Positions 44,251-55,240 of a DNA stretch of 64,000 bases are shown here, one piece after another (within the stretch, counting starts at the first letter, position 1; each line of letters begins with the position of its first letter). The notes under the pieces were generated by a model. It was given only the letters and a program-made list of their open reading frames with translations. It was not told the DNA's origin and did not search any database. Where the stretch lies: assembly GCA_037693485.1 (NCBI GenBank), contig CM075353.1, positions 104,304,501-104,368,500 of the forward strand, read 5' to 3'. Both the position numbers and the translations under genes were made by a program. The DNA comes from Kitagawia praeruptora (Eukaryota; Streptophyta; Magnoliopsida; Apiales; Apiaceae).

Positions 44251-44334
44251 CGTTTGATTGATATACAAATCAAGATCCTATTTTTATTCAATTAAAAATC
44301 AAGCTCGAATTTTTAACTCTCTTAAAAATTCATC

Positions 44335-46668
44335 ATGACTTCTAAAGCCATTGTTAAGATACCTATCTTTGACAAAGAAAATTATGATATGTGGAAGAAT
44401 AAGATGGAGTTGTTTCTAGAATGTACAAACGTTAAATATTTGGTTGTTTTGAAAACCGGACCTAAAACTCCTATGGTCTATGAAGATGAAGTTGAAGCTG
44501 AGGGTAAAATTGTGATTCCTGCTAAATCTTATGAAAAGGACCCTGCTACCTATACACCTGATGAAAAGGAGGATGCAGGGCTTGATAAAAACCTCAGACT
44601 CATTCTAATAGATTCCCTGGATGCTGTGATGTATAGCCATGTGATGAATTGTAAAACTGCCAAACACATGTAGGAAACTATTGAAACCATTAATGAAGGA
44701 ACCGATGAGGTCAAGGAGAACAGACTTCAAATCTTAACCTCTGAGTATGAACACTTCAGAGCTGGCCCTAATGAAGGCATTCAAGAAGTGTTTGAAAGGT
44801 ATAATAAAATAATCAACAACTTGCAAATCCATGGCAAGAACTATACACAGAAGGAGATTAATCTGAAGTTCTTACTGACTATGCCGACTCACCTGGAACA
44901 CAGGATAACAGCAATAAGAGAATCTCGTGACTTGAATAAAGTTTCTCTTGAAAAACTCTTCGGTATTTTAAAAACCTATGAGTTGGAACAAGTCCAACAG
45001 AAAGAGATTCATGGTAAAGGTAGAGTTGCAAGTTCATCAACAGCATTAGTGGTTGAGGCTCCTAAGGAATTGGAAGCTAAGGTTGTTCGACCTTACAGCT
45101 CAGACAAGGAGCAGACTGAAGTGGAACATGGTCAGACACCAGCTACTCAGGATGGAAGTGAGTTTTACTCATTAGAAGAATTGGATCAGTTGGAGGATGA
45201 ATCCATGGCACTCATGGTTAGACAGTTTGGCAACTTTAGATTCAGGAGAAATCCTAAGTTTAAGTTCAAGTCTAATAACAGATTCCAGAGAGGAGGTTCC
45301 TCATCCTCCAGTAGCAGAGGTGGATACAAAACTGGAACTGTTGATAGAAGCAAAATTCGTTGTTATAATTGCAATGAACTTGGACACTTTGCCACTGAGT
45401 GTCAGAAACCCAAACAAGCCCAGAAGAGAGATTATGTTCCTGAAAAGAAGAAACCTGGAAAAGCCTATGTGGCTGCTGGTAAAAGCTGGGATGACACAGA
45501 TAGTGAAGATGAAGAATTTGGAAATCTTGCACTAATGGCAAATGGTGACATGCTCACTGATCCTAAACCACAGGTAAAACTTACTGACTCTGAGTTGGTT
45601 CGTCAGTTAGGTGGCTCCTTGGTTAATGCACAAAAACACATTGCTAGATTAAATCTGTTAAACACTGAACTTGAAAATGAAGTGTTAGAACTAAAAAAAG
45701 TGCATGTTAATCAAGATCAACAAAAAGAGGAAATAGCACGACTTAATAGAAGAGAGAAATCCATTCTAGAAGTAGTGACTAAACAACTTTCTAAAATTGC
45801 TGAACTTGAAACCAAGGTGAGTGCTTGCTTTAATTCTGTTAAACTTTCTAAAGAGCATTTCAATAAACAAGCTATAGAACGAACTGTAGGAATAGGGTTT
45901 GGTTATAACGAAGCTGTTGGATTGTTAGGCATAAATACCCCTAACCTTGTTAGTGCTAAAGAGAGGGGTATACCACATGTGCTTAAGAATGTTGAAGATC
46001 CGCTCTTTAAGAAGTCGATTGCAGAACCTCCAAACTTCACTTCTATCATTATTCAAGAAGAGATGCGTAATGAGGACAGTGCAAATGGCATAGTCCTTGA
46101 TAATGTTAAATCTGTTAAGAAACCAGTTAAGGTTGTTTATCCAACCAGTTCATCTAAAACTGGGTTAAGTGGTGATAAGTTGAAAAAGAACAATAACATG
46201 TCTAACATGCATACCATGCCTACCATTGATATTTATCATAAAGCATGTGGTGTTGTCAATTGTATGTCTTGTGCTTTTAATGTAATGTCTGCTTACTTTA
46301 ATGGTAATCAAGCATGTGCTGGTAAGACTGCTCCTCGACAACATATGAATAAGAATAAAAATGTTAGATCAAAGACTGCTAATCCTCCTCAAGATAGGAG
46401 AGAGACATTTGTATCAAAGCCTAAACAGACCTTTGGTAAGGCTTCTTACAAGGTCAAATGTCCAGTCAATGAAACAAATGTCATTGCTGCAAAAGAAACA
46501 TGGATACCCAAGATAAAACAAAAGATTGTCAAATCTGTTTATAGGGTTAAATGTTTGTTGGTTAGTGGTGAAAATGGTGTCAACGTTAAAAATGTTGTTT
46601 TGCCTGACAAAGGCCAATTCTTTAAGTATTCTGGACCCAATCAGATTTGGGTTCCGAAGAAGGTTTAA
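44335..46668 (+). pseudogene. SIRE-like gag, one in-frame stop
   Basis: Structural polyprotein of the particle, 777 codons. The N-terminal capsid region starts MTSKAIVKIPIFDKENYDMW. At 44671-44673 a TAG replaces what is probably a Trp codon (KHM-stop-ETIETI), and the same frame then continues unbroken to 46668. Zinc knuckle CYNCNELGHFATEC lies at about 45358-45400. The long C-terminal half has a coiled-coil stretch (about 45650-45830) and a basic region. It ends GPNQIWVPKKV, overlapping pol by about 22 nt in a different frame. With the TAG this copy makes only a short N-terminal peptide unless the stop is read through. Confidence 0.92.
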
Positions 46669-49600
46669 TCTATTTGTCATTGCAGGGTGTGAAACAGGTT
46701 GATCGAGTGACCTGGATCTTGGACAGTGGATGTTCAAGGCATATGACTGGAGACAGAACCCTGCTGACAAATGTGGTTGAGAAAGCCGGCCCAGTTGTTA
46801 CCTTTGGAGATAACAGCATAGGTACAACTGATGGATATGGCAGATTGGAAGCTGGAAATGTTATCATTGATGAAGTGTCTTTTGTGAAAGGACTTGAGCA
46901 CAATTTGTTAAGTGTCAGTCAATTTTGTGACAAGGGATTCGAGGCTTACTTCAACAAGAAGAATTGTCTAATCTCACACAAGAGACATGAACAACCATCT
47001 CTTACAGGAGTCAGAAAAGGCAATCTGTACGTGGCCAATATGAACACTGGAAGCACTGAAGAAATCAACTGCTTTTATTCTAAAGCATCTACAGATGAAA
47101 GTTGGCTATGGCACAAGAAACTCTCCCACCTTAATTTCAAGACAATGAATTCTCTAGTTAAAAGAGAACTAGTGAGAGGTTTACCTTCAATGGAATTCAC
47201 TCAAGAAGGACTCTGTGATGCCTGTCAAAAAGGCAAATTGAAAACAGCAACTCACAGGAGCACTGACACATCATCAATAACTGAACCTCTACAACTGTTG
47301 CACATGGATCTGTTCGGTCCAGTTAATGTGATGTCTATGTCAAAGAAAAGATATGCTCTCGTGATTGTTGATGACTACTCAAAGTACACATGGGTTTTAT
47401 TTCTGAATTCTAAAGATGAAACTCCACAGTTAGTGATTGATCACATCAAGTTGATTGAAATGGAGTACAAGAAACCAGTAAGAGCAATAAGGTCAGACAA
47501 TGGAACTGAATTTAAGAATGCAGTTCTAAATGATTTTTGTACTGAAAAAGGAATAACAAGGCAGTACTCAGCCCCAAGAACTCCTCAGCAAAATGGGGTA
47601 GTAGAAAGAAAGAATAGAACCTTGATTGAAGCTGCACGTACTATGTTAAGTGAATCAAGGCTTCCCTTGTACTTTTGGGCTGAAGCTGTCAATACTGCAT
47701 GTTATACCCAGAATCGAACTTTAATCAACAAAGACTTGATGAAGACCCCCTATGAAATAATGTATGAGAAGAGACCAACACTCAAGTACTTTCATGTATT
47801 TGGAACAAAATGCTTTGTGCTTAAAGATGGAGATGATCGTGGTGGAAAATTTGAGGCCAAAGCACATGAAGCAATTTTCATTGGTTATTCAAGAAGAGCT
47901 TACAGGGTGTATGTGATTGATCATCAGACAATGCTTGAAAGTGTCAATGTATCATTTGATGACACTAAACTTCCTAGTATCCAAACGGAGGATTCATCTG
48001 AAAAGTTATCTTTCGATGATATGACAGACTCCGATTCAGATGGTGACAACCAACCTGATGTTGTTGCTAATGATAACAGTAATAATGATGATAATGATCA
48101 GGGTGGTGGTGATGGAAACAATGATCAGACTGGAGATACCACTGACACTCCTGAACATTCATCTAGTCAAACTGGCAACAACTCAGGGGGAGGTGATGAA
48201 GGATCAGCTGGTCATACTCAACATCATAATGAAGAACAAGGCGAATCATCAAGGTCAAATCTTCCCAGACAGACTGTGTGGAATAGAGCTCATCCTTTTG
48301 AGTTGATCGTTGGTGATCCAGATGTTGGTGTAAAAACTAGAAGGAGCTATCAAAATCAATGCAATTATTCTGGGTTTCTGTCTGCAATAGAACCTAAGAA
48401 AACAGAAGAAGCTCTTTCTGATCCTGATTGGGTGATTGCTATGCAAGATGAACTCAATCAATTCAAACAACAAGAAGTATGGAAGCTGGTACCCAGACCT
48501 AAAGACAGGAAAGTAGTTGATACCAGGTGGGTATTCAGAAACAAACTTGATGAAGATGGCATTGTAACTAGAAACAAAGCAAGACTGGTTGCTAAAGGTT
48601 ATTCCCAAGCTGAAGGAATAGATTATGATGAAACCTATGCACCAGTGGCTAGACTTGAGGCTATAAGGATATTCTTGGCATTCGCAGCACATTCAAACTT
48701 CAAAGTTTATCAAATGGATGTCAAGAGTGCCTTCCTGAATGGCAAGCTGGATGAAGAGGTATATGTAGAACAACCCCCTGGCTTTGAAGATCCAGAATTC
48801 TTGGATTTTGTCTACTTTCTCTTCAAGGCAATTTATGGTCTTAAGCAAGCTCCAAGGAAATGGTATGACACTCTTTCTGAATTTTTACTTGAAAATGGAT
48901 TTGTTAGAGGTGTCATAGACAAAACTCTCTTTACTAAGAAACATAAGAATGATACTATATTAGTCCAAGTCTATGTGGACGATATAATATTCGGGTCTAC
49001 TAATGATCTTCTGTGCAAGAAATTTGCTAAGCTAATGCAGGGTAAGTTTGAGATGAGCCTGATGGGTGAGCTGAAGTTCTTTCTTGGATTACAAGTAAGT
49101 CAAAGGACAGATGGAATTTTTATTTGTCAATCCAAGTATGTCAGAGAGCTCCTCAAGAAATATCAAATGGAGGACTCATCTTCAGCAAGAACACCATCAT
49201 CAACAGCTGTGAAATTTGGAGCTTGTGAAAATTCTGCTAAGGTAGATATCACAAGCTACAGAGGTATGATAGGTTCATTACTTTACCTTACTGCAAGTAG
49301 ACCTGATATTATGTATGCTACATGCTTGTGTGCAAGGTTCCAAGCGGATCCTAGAGATGTGCATCTCATTGCTGTTAAACGAATCTTGAGATATCTTAAG
49401 GGTACACCTAACTTAGGTATTTGGTACCCTAAAGAATCTGGTTTTAACCTTGTTGGATATACAGATTCAGATTATGCAGGAAGTGTTGTAGATAGAAAAA
49501 GCACCTCTGGGAGTTGTCAATTCCTAGGTGGTAGGTTGGTCTCCTGGTACAGCAAGAAACAACAAACAGTTTCCAACTCAACAGCTGAAGCAGAATATAT

Positions 49601-49922
49601 AGCTGCTGGAAGCTGTTGTGCTCAAATCTTGTGGATTAGGAATCAGCTACGTGACTATGGCTTTGTACTTGACAATATTCCAATTCTGTGTGACAATACA
49701 AGTGCCATAGCAATCTCCAACAATCCTGTGCAGCATACGAGGACCAAGCACATCGACATCAGGTATCATTTTATCCGAGAGCATGTCATGAATGGTACCG
49801 TGGAGTTACATTTTGTACCCACGGAAGAACAAACAGCAGATATTTTTACTAAGTCTCTTGACGAATCCACATTCACCAGAATTGTTGGTGAATTGGGTAT
49901 GTTAAATAGTCCTAGTAATTAA
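46647..49922 (+). CDS. SIRE-like Copia pol (protease, integrase, RT, RNase H)
   Basis: About 1090 codons, uninterrupted. The frame opens without an ATG, so translation probably depends on a frameshift from gag (pol is in the -1 frame relative to gag). Aspartic protease WILDSGCSRHMTG (46712-46750). Pre-integrase HHCC (WHKKLSHLNF, CDACQKGK). Integrase core with HMDLFGPV, VDDYSKYTW and SDNGTEF, plus PQQNGVVERKNR. RT with WVFRNKLDEDG, KARLVAKG, MDVKSAFLNG and YVDDIIFGS (about 48972-48998). RNase H with YTDSDYAGS, AEAEYIAA and TKHIDIRYHF. All catalytic motifs look complete, so this copy could supply pol in trans. Confidence 0.93.
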   Translation: MGSEEGLIYLSLQGVKQVDRVTWILDSGCSRHMTGDRTLLTNVVEKAGPVVTFGDNSIGTTDGYGRLEAGNVIIDEVSFVKGLEHNLLSVSQFCDKGFEAYFNKKNCLISHKRHEQPSLTGVRKGNLYVANMNTGSTEEINCFYSKASTDESWLWHKKLSHLNFKTMNSLVKRELVRGLPSMEFTQEGLCDACQKGKLKTATHRSTDTSSITEPLQLLHMDLFGPVNVMSMSKKRYALVIVDDYSKYTWVLFLNSKDETPQLVIDHIKLIEMEYKKPVRAIRSDNGTEFKNAVLNDFCTEKGITRQYSAPRTPQQNGVVERKNRTLIEAARTMLSESRLPLYFWAEAVNTACYTQNRTLINKDLMKTPYEIMYEKRPTLKYFHVFGTKCFVLKDGDDRGGKFEAKAHEAIFIGYSRRAYRVYVIDHQTMLESVNVSFDDTKLPSIQTEDSSEKLSFDDMTDSDSDGDNQPDVVANDNSNNDDNDQGGGDGNNDQTGDTTDTPEHSSSQTGNNSGGGDEGSAGHTQHHNEEQGESSRSNLPRQTVWNRAHPFELIVGDPDVGVKTRRSYQNQCNYSGFLSAIEPKKTEEALSDPDWVIAMQDELNQFKQQEVWKLVPRPKDRKVVDTRWVFRNKLDEDGIVTRNKARLVAKGYSQAEGIDYDETYAPVARLEAIRIFLAFAAHSNFKVYQMDVKSAFLNGKLDEEVYVEQPPGFEDPEFLDFVYFLFKAIYGLKQAPRKWYDTLSEFLLENGFVRGVIDKTLFTKKHKNDTILVQVYVDDIIFGSTNDLLCKKFAKLMQGKFEMSLMGELKFFLGLQVSQRTDGIFICQSKYVRELLKKYQMEDSSSARTPSSTAVKFGACENSAKVDITSYRGMIGSLLYLTASRPDIMYATCLCARFQADPRDVHLIAVKRILRYLKGTPNLGIWYPKESGFNLVGYTDSDYAGSVVDRKSTSGSCQFLGGRLVSWYSKKQQTVSNSTAEAEYIAAGSCCAQILWIRNQLRDYGFVLDNIPILCDNTSAIAISNNPVQHTRTKHIDIRYHFIREHVMNGTVELHFVPTEEQTADIFTKSLDESTFTRIVGELGMLNSPSN

Positions 49923-51454
49923 ACTAGTTAATATCTGAGGTTTGATCTTTAATAATTTACAAGTGATTATCCTGTTAATATTTGTTGATTAAAATCACTT
50001 GTATAATTATTTTATCAACTTACCTTGTTACTTGTTAATGTTCAAACCATTGCCATTATCATCTTAATATATTTTTACTTACTTCTTTTCAATATTAAAA
50101 TAATTCATTTTCCTTAAAAATATTTTTCTCAAATTTTACAAGTTGTGATTTTTGAGAAACTTATTTTTCTTGAAAATTATATTTATGATGGTTTAATAAG
50201 TCATATTTTCTTTTTAAATAATTTTCTATTAGAAAGTTATTTTATTAGAAAATATATAGATTTATTAATTTACCATGAATAAATATGTAAATAGTTAATA
50301 GTTTATTAATTGGTTTGTAGTGTTTGTCCTTTTGTTATTAATGTTTGTTTTCATAAAAGGGACTACATATGATTGTTTTTATAATTTTTATTAGATTTTA
50401 TAATTTTAGTGTAAATTATTTTGCTATTTTATAGCATGTTTTAATAATTAAATTTGCTTCATTGTTAGAATTGCTTCATGTAAATAATCTGGTACATATT
50501 CTGTTAATACTTGATTTTTAGAATAGTTATATTGGTCCTCATCTCGAACTTCGAGATAAAGTTCGAGATAGTCAGTTTCGAGATGAAGTTCGAGTTAGTC
50601 ACTAACTCGAAAATCTAAGTCGAGTTTCGAGTTGAAGTTCGAGATAGTCATTAACTCGAAAATCTAAGTCTAGTTTCGAGTTGAAGTTCGAGATAGTCAC
50701 TAACTCGAAAATCTAAGTCGAATTTCGAGTTGAAGTTCGAGATAGTCACTAACTCACTAACTCGAAAATCTTCCCAGACTTAGAATTTTCAACTTCACTC
50801 TGGAAGATCAAATCGATATAGGACCTAATATTTGTGTGTTGTTGTAAATATTATTGTAAATTAATTAGTATATACTCAATAGTTATTATCCAGCGGTAGT
50901 CTAGATTAGTTTATTTTCTATTTTAGCTTTAGTTATTATCTTTTAGACTATCCTTTAGACTATCGCTTAGTATATATATAGATTGTGTGTGTAGACTATC
51001 AATAATCTAATTTTAGTCTAAAACTCACGAGTTAAGTCTCTGAGTACTCTTTCTCTGTTCGTTTATATACATACGATACACACAACGAACCGCCGCCCAA
51101 TTTTCTTCAAGAATCGACCTTGTTTCTCAACCAAATCACGATCTGAAAACACCATTGTTCCGATCTCTTCAATCCCATTAATTTGATTGGTTAATCTTTC
51201 GATTTGGTAGTGTTTTAAGAAATCGTAATTTTCAAGAACTTCGTCGAATTTCTTGAATAATCTGCACTTTGAGAACGATTCTGCAAAAACTAAAAATAGT
51301 GGTGTGTTTGTGTGAATTCAGAGATCAACATACATTAATTTCAGAATTTTCTGTGAAGTTTCGATTTTACTGATTTTTCTGGTTATTTGAATTAATTGTT
51401 AAAATCCCTAAAAATTCGAATTTGGGCAAATTAATTCAGTGTGTTGAAGTTAAA
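49923..51454 (+). other. Spacer between pol and ORF3 with tandem repeats and TATA-like motif
   Basis: Non-coding. 50555-50770 carries about four units of a ~50-bp repeat (CTCGAAAATCTAAGTCGAG, TTCGAGTTGAAGTTCGAGATAG). TATATATATAG at 50971-50981 is followed by about 470 bp resembling a plant 5' leader up to the ORF3 ATG. This could be a promoter for a separate ORF3 transcript; that is an inference. Confidence 0.55.
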
Positions 51455-54400
51455 ATGGCTGTTAATATGGAGATTATCAATCATAATTTTGTTGGTCATT
51501 TTAATCCCGATAATTGTACTCTCGAGAGGGTTAAACCTTGGATTCGATTTTTAAATGAGCATTCTCATATTCGTCATGCCATGATTCTCAATGCTCCGTT
51601 AAAAGTTGATTCACTTTTGGCAATGTGTTCTACATTTGTTCTCTCGACAGACTCTAGTTCTTTCACTTTTACCGTGGGAGACACACCTTATGTTGTGGAT
51701 GACTCAACTGTTAACACCGTTCTACAACTTCCAACAAATGACTTTGTTGATTTTCCATCTGAAGCAGTGCTAACACAATTTTTCCATGACATCCATTATC
51801 AAGGAGAAGTTGATCTTTCTAAGTTGTCTAAAAGTAACTTCATGGCTGAGTGGGATTATTTCTTTGACACAATTGCTAAGGTGTTTGCTAACACTAAAAA
51901 GAATAATTTTCACAATATTCCTACTTTGCTTCAGAGAATTGGTTATGCAGTTGCTAATAATCAAAGGGTTAATTTTGGTAAATTAATTTTTGATGCCATG
52001 GTAAGTCGTCTCATAACTGCCAAGAACGATCATGATTTGGGTAGTAAAGTTGATTGTTACTATCCAAGGTTTTTAACTATTATATTTAATCATGTTGTTT
52101 CTGATGTTCATCAAAGATTGTTTGCTAACTCTCGTACCGAAGCATCAGGAAGAACACATAAAAAATTCTTCACCAGGTTAGCAACAATGAAGAAGTTCAC
52201 AAATGTTCCAGTGGTCATTACTCAGTATATGTCCAACTTCATAGAACTGCCAATCATACAAGAACAAGAAGCAGCAACTGCTCTTGAACCTGAACATCAA
52301 CTTCAAGTGGCTCAACCCACTATTGCTGGGATTTCTGCAACTGCTACTGAACAGGTATTCTCCTCTTTCCCTGAAACTACTTCTGGAGCCCAAGTGGCTG
52401 ATAGGTTAGACCAAGAGGTTGTAGAACCACAACTTCTATCCCAGGTCTTAGAGCCAAACACAGTGTCATCTCAAATCTCAAAACCCAAATCCAGAAGTAA
52501 ATTAACAGTGAAAAGACCTAATTTAAGAAGTAGTGATAAGAGTGACCCCACAGCTCTGCCTCCACTAAAGAAGCGAAGAAACTTACTAATTGAGGCAACT
52601 GTCAGCCCATCCATATCCTCCCAAAAGGATACGGACATTGAAATGGCACATGAACAGTTATTGGAACCATTCTCTCAACAGGATGAGTCCATTGAAATTT
52701 GCCAGTCAGCCATGGCACCCTGTACAGAGTCAAGCACACCCCTATTACTCACAATGGGGGAAAACATAACTGTAGAATCTGATGTGGCTAGGGACAATGA
52801 GCAAGGAGTGCACAATAGGATTGATACTGAAACAGTGCCTACCATAGTCACGGTAGAAGAGCCTTCACAGGTTAATGAGGGAAATCTTGACTCTCAGCCA
52901 CAAATAATAGAGTCATCATCTCCCCTCCCAGGTGGAACATTCCTGGCTCCCTCAAGGGATTTTCCACTCGCAGTTTCAACTGGAGAAAGTGGAAGGCAAC
53001 TCGATCTTTCTGTCACTGAAGAAATTCAGACATCAATTCCAAATGAGATGACAGAAATGACTGAGGAAAGGGATTTGCGAACTCCCATTGCACCACCACT
53101 GACCTTCCAAGAGGAGGCTAGGGTGATTTTATCTACAGGTACACATTCTGGAGCAGCTAAGGAAATAGTGAGGAGTGATGTGAGGAACACCACTAAACTG
53201 AGTGAAACACATGCACTTCAGATGAGTGAAACTCAGAGTGATATTCAGGTGAGTGCACACACTGACACATACACTCGTTCATTGGAACAAAAGATTAAAG
53301 CTCTAGAAAAGGAACTTGAGGCCAGTAAAGCTGAAACAAAATTACTTCGAGCACAAGTGGGTGAACGGTCTTCTTCATCTACCTCTGTCAAAAATCAGCT
53401 TGCTGTGATAAAGAATGACATCACCAAGATGAAGACAACATTCACAAACAAGTTCAACACTCTCGAATTATCTTATGAACAGGCACTTGATGATGCTGGA
53501 GAGGTTACTGTTACTCAAGATAAACTCATTTCTGTAATCTCCGACAAAGTTGAAAATCTTCAAACAACATTAATTAAGAGTCAATTGTCTACTGAACACC
53601 GTCTTGATGTGATTGAAAGGCAGAATGCACAACAAGGTAAAGGGATCAAACATTTGTTCAACATGATTAGCAGAACTCACACACCCACAGTAGAAGAAAG
53701 GGGATTCTTTGAAGGAAAAGGTGGAGATGGTGATGAGCGAGACCCTGGAGATGGTGCATTTAACACTTCGGTAGAGGATTCCTCAACTAAGGGGGAGAAG
53801 TCAAGAGAGGGAACTAGTAAAGACTCTGAACAAGGTGAACAAGGGAGAGATAAGGGGAAGAAGATAGCAGATTCTCAGAAAAGTGCTGAAGACACAGAAG
53901 ACACTGAAGGGTATTACTACACAGGTGAACCAGACAACTTTGATGTTTTTGCTGATCTAAGGTTCTCTGATGTGGGTGAAAAAATACCAGAACCAGATTT
54001 TAGCAGCTGGGAAGATGAAGTGCCAGTTGACCCTGAATATGAAGCTGAGCAAGCAAAACTGGATTTTGAAGCTGAATTAGAAGTTGAAAGGCAAGAAGCA
54101 AATCTCAAATTGCGAGATGAAAAGCTTCAGAAAACACTAGATATGCTTGCACACAAAGAAAGACTTCAAAAAGAGGAAGCAGAAGCAAGGCAACGGGAAC
54201 ATGCACTTAAAGTTCAAGAAAGGAAGTTATACGTCAAGTTTAAGAGTGGTGAGAAATGGGAACGTGCTCAAAGAATAATAGACTCACATCAATCTCTTGA
54301 TAATGATGATTGTCGACTTCTTTCTATCTTTGAAAGACTCAAAGAGCTTAATCCAACACACGAGATGTACATGAGAGCCCTAAGAACAGAAGTTGTGAGA

Positions 54401-54988
54401 ATAACAACTGCAGGTGAAACGAAAACAGCTGAGTTCTTAATATTTGTTGATTGTCATGAGTTTGGAACACAAAGAGTGTCAATTCAGTTCTTCTATGACA
54501 AATCATTGACAGAAATCTGGGTTCTTAGGCCAAAGGTAAGAACTTCTTCTGAGTTGGGTGTACTACTTCATGAGAAATTCAAAGAGTTTGCTGAAAGAGC
54601 TGGTCCAGAAATAGTTAAATTGCCTAGACAATTGAAATTCCTTAAAGGTGAGGTGCTTCATACAATCAATCTTGAGAATGAGGAATTGTTCACACACTCT
54701 GCCAGGCAGTTGGTCTATATTGAATATGTTCTGAGAAATCAAGGATTTTCTACTAAAGAGAAGTTAGAAATTGCTGATCGTATTAAATCCTATGCTGAAG
54801 TCAAATTTTTTAAGGATTATGAGAAGTTCAAAGGTCAGTTGAGAAAGGCACTTGGAATTCCTCTTGTTCGTCCTACAGGATTCTCATCAAGAAAAGAGTT
54901 GCTAGTTGATGCAGAATTGCACAAAAATCTGCCAGAAATGGATGATCCAGAAGATGGAGAAATAAGGAAGGAAGACAGTCAGAAATGA
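51455..54988 (+). CDS. SIRE-like ORF3 (env-position protein, no membrane segment seen)
   Basis: A 1177-residue intact ORF between pol and the 3' LTR, where SIRE-lineage elements carry a so-called env-like gene. The first ATG (51455) is followed by a globular region (residues ~1-250) rich in aromatic residues (HFNPDNCTLERVKPWIRF, then CYYPRFL), resembling the plant-transposon-associated domain seen in other element proteins. Then come a low-complexity Pro/Ser/Thr/Gln-rich region, a basic nuclear-signal-like cluster PPLKKRRN (~368-376), a coiled coil (~607-640), an acidic Gly/Asp/Glu stretch, a long charged coiled coil (~860-930) and a conserved-looking C-terminal domain (~935-1160). I see no signal peptide or hydrophobic transmembrane stretch, so an envelope role is not supported. 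Function unknown. Confidence 0.85.
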   Translation: MAVNMEIINHNFVGHFNPDNCTLERVKPWIRFLNEHSHIRHAMILNAPLKVDSLLAMCSTFVLSTDSSSFTFTVGDTPYVVDDSTVNTVLQLPTNDFVDFPSEAVLTQFFHDIHYQGEVDLSKLSKSNFMAEWDYFFDTIAKVFANTKKNNFHNIPTLLQRIGYAVANNQRVNFGKLIFDAMVSRLITAKNDHDLGSKVDCYYPRFLTIIFNHVVSDVHQRLFANSRTEASGRTHKKFFTRLATMKKFTNVPVVITQYMSNFIELPIIQEQEAATALEPEHQLQVAQPTIAGISATATEQVFSSFPETTSGAQVADRLDQEVVEPQLLSQVLEPNTVSSQISKPKSRSKLTVKRPNLRSSDKSDPTALPPLKKRRNLLIEATVSPSISSQKDTDIEMAHEQLLEPFSQQDESIEICQSAMAPCTESSTPLLLTMGENITVESDVARDNEQGVHNRIDTETVPTIVTVEEPSQVNEGNLDSQPQIIESSSPLPGGTFLAPSRDFPLAVSTGESGRQLDLSVTEEIQTSIPNEMTEMTEERDLRTPIAPPLTFQEEARVILSTGTHSGAAKEIVRSDVRNTTKLSETHALQMSETQSDIQVSAHTDTYTRSLEQKIKALEKELEASKAETKLLRAQVGERSSSSTSVKNQLAVIKNDITKMKTTFTNKFNTLELSYEQALDDAGEVTVTQDKLISVISDKVENLQTTLIKSQLSTEHRLDVIERQNAQQGKGIKHLFNMISRTHTPTVEERGFFEGKGGDGDERDPGDGAFNTSVEDSSTKGEKSREGTSKDSEQGEQGRDKGKKIADSQKSAEDTEDTEGYYYTGEPDNFDVFADLRFSDVGEKIPEPDFSSWEDEVPVDPEYEAEQAKLDFEAELEVERQEANLKLRDEKLQKTLDMLAHKERLQKEEAEARQREHALKVQERKLYVKFKSGEKWERAQRIIDSHQSLDNDDCRLLSIFERLKELNPTHEMYMRALRTEVVRITTAGETKTAEFLIFVDCHEFGTQRVSIQFFYDKSLTEIWVLRPKVRTSSELGVLLHEKFKEFAERAGPEIVKLPRQLKFLKGEVLHTINLENEELFTHSARQLVYIEYVLRNQGFSTKEKLEIADRIKSYAEVKFFKDYEKFKGQLRKALGIPLVRPTGFSSRKELLVDAELHKNLPEMDDPEDGEIRKEDSQK

Positions 54989-55240
54989 AGAACAGCTCTA
55001 CATGTAATATCTTTAGAGTTAGATAGATCAAGATAGGATAATGTTTAATATGATCAGGCTAGAGGATCATCTATCTTGTATTTATCATTATGTTTGAATC
55101 TGGAAATTGTTATAAATACCAGAACTTTATCATTATTTACTTGCTATTAATGTTTTATCATTTACTAGTTTAAGTTGAGTTAGTTGAGTTATCCTCTAGG
55201 AATTTGTTTGTTAATTTATAACAAACAAATAGGGGGAGAT

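Noticed and set aside
46647..46649. Independent start codon for SIRE pol
   Set aside because: The first codon is TTG; overlap with gag makes frameshifting more likely than separate initiation.
51422..51454. Extended N-terminus for ORF3 starting with TTG
   Set aside because: The first ATG is at 51455; the preceding codons are leader-like and need a non-standard start.
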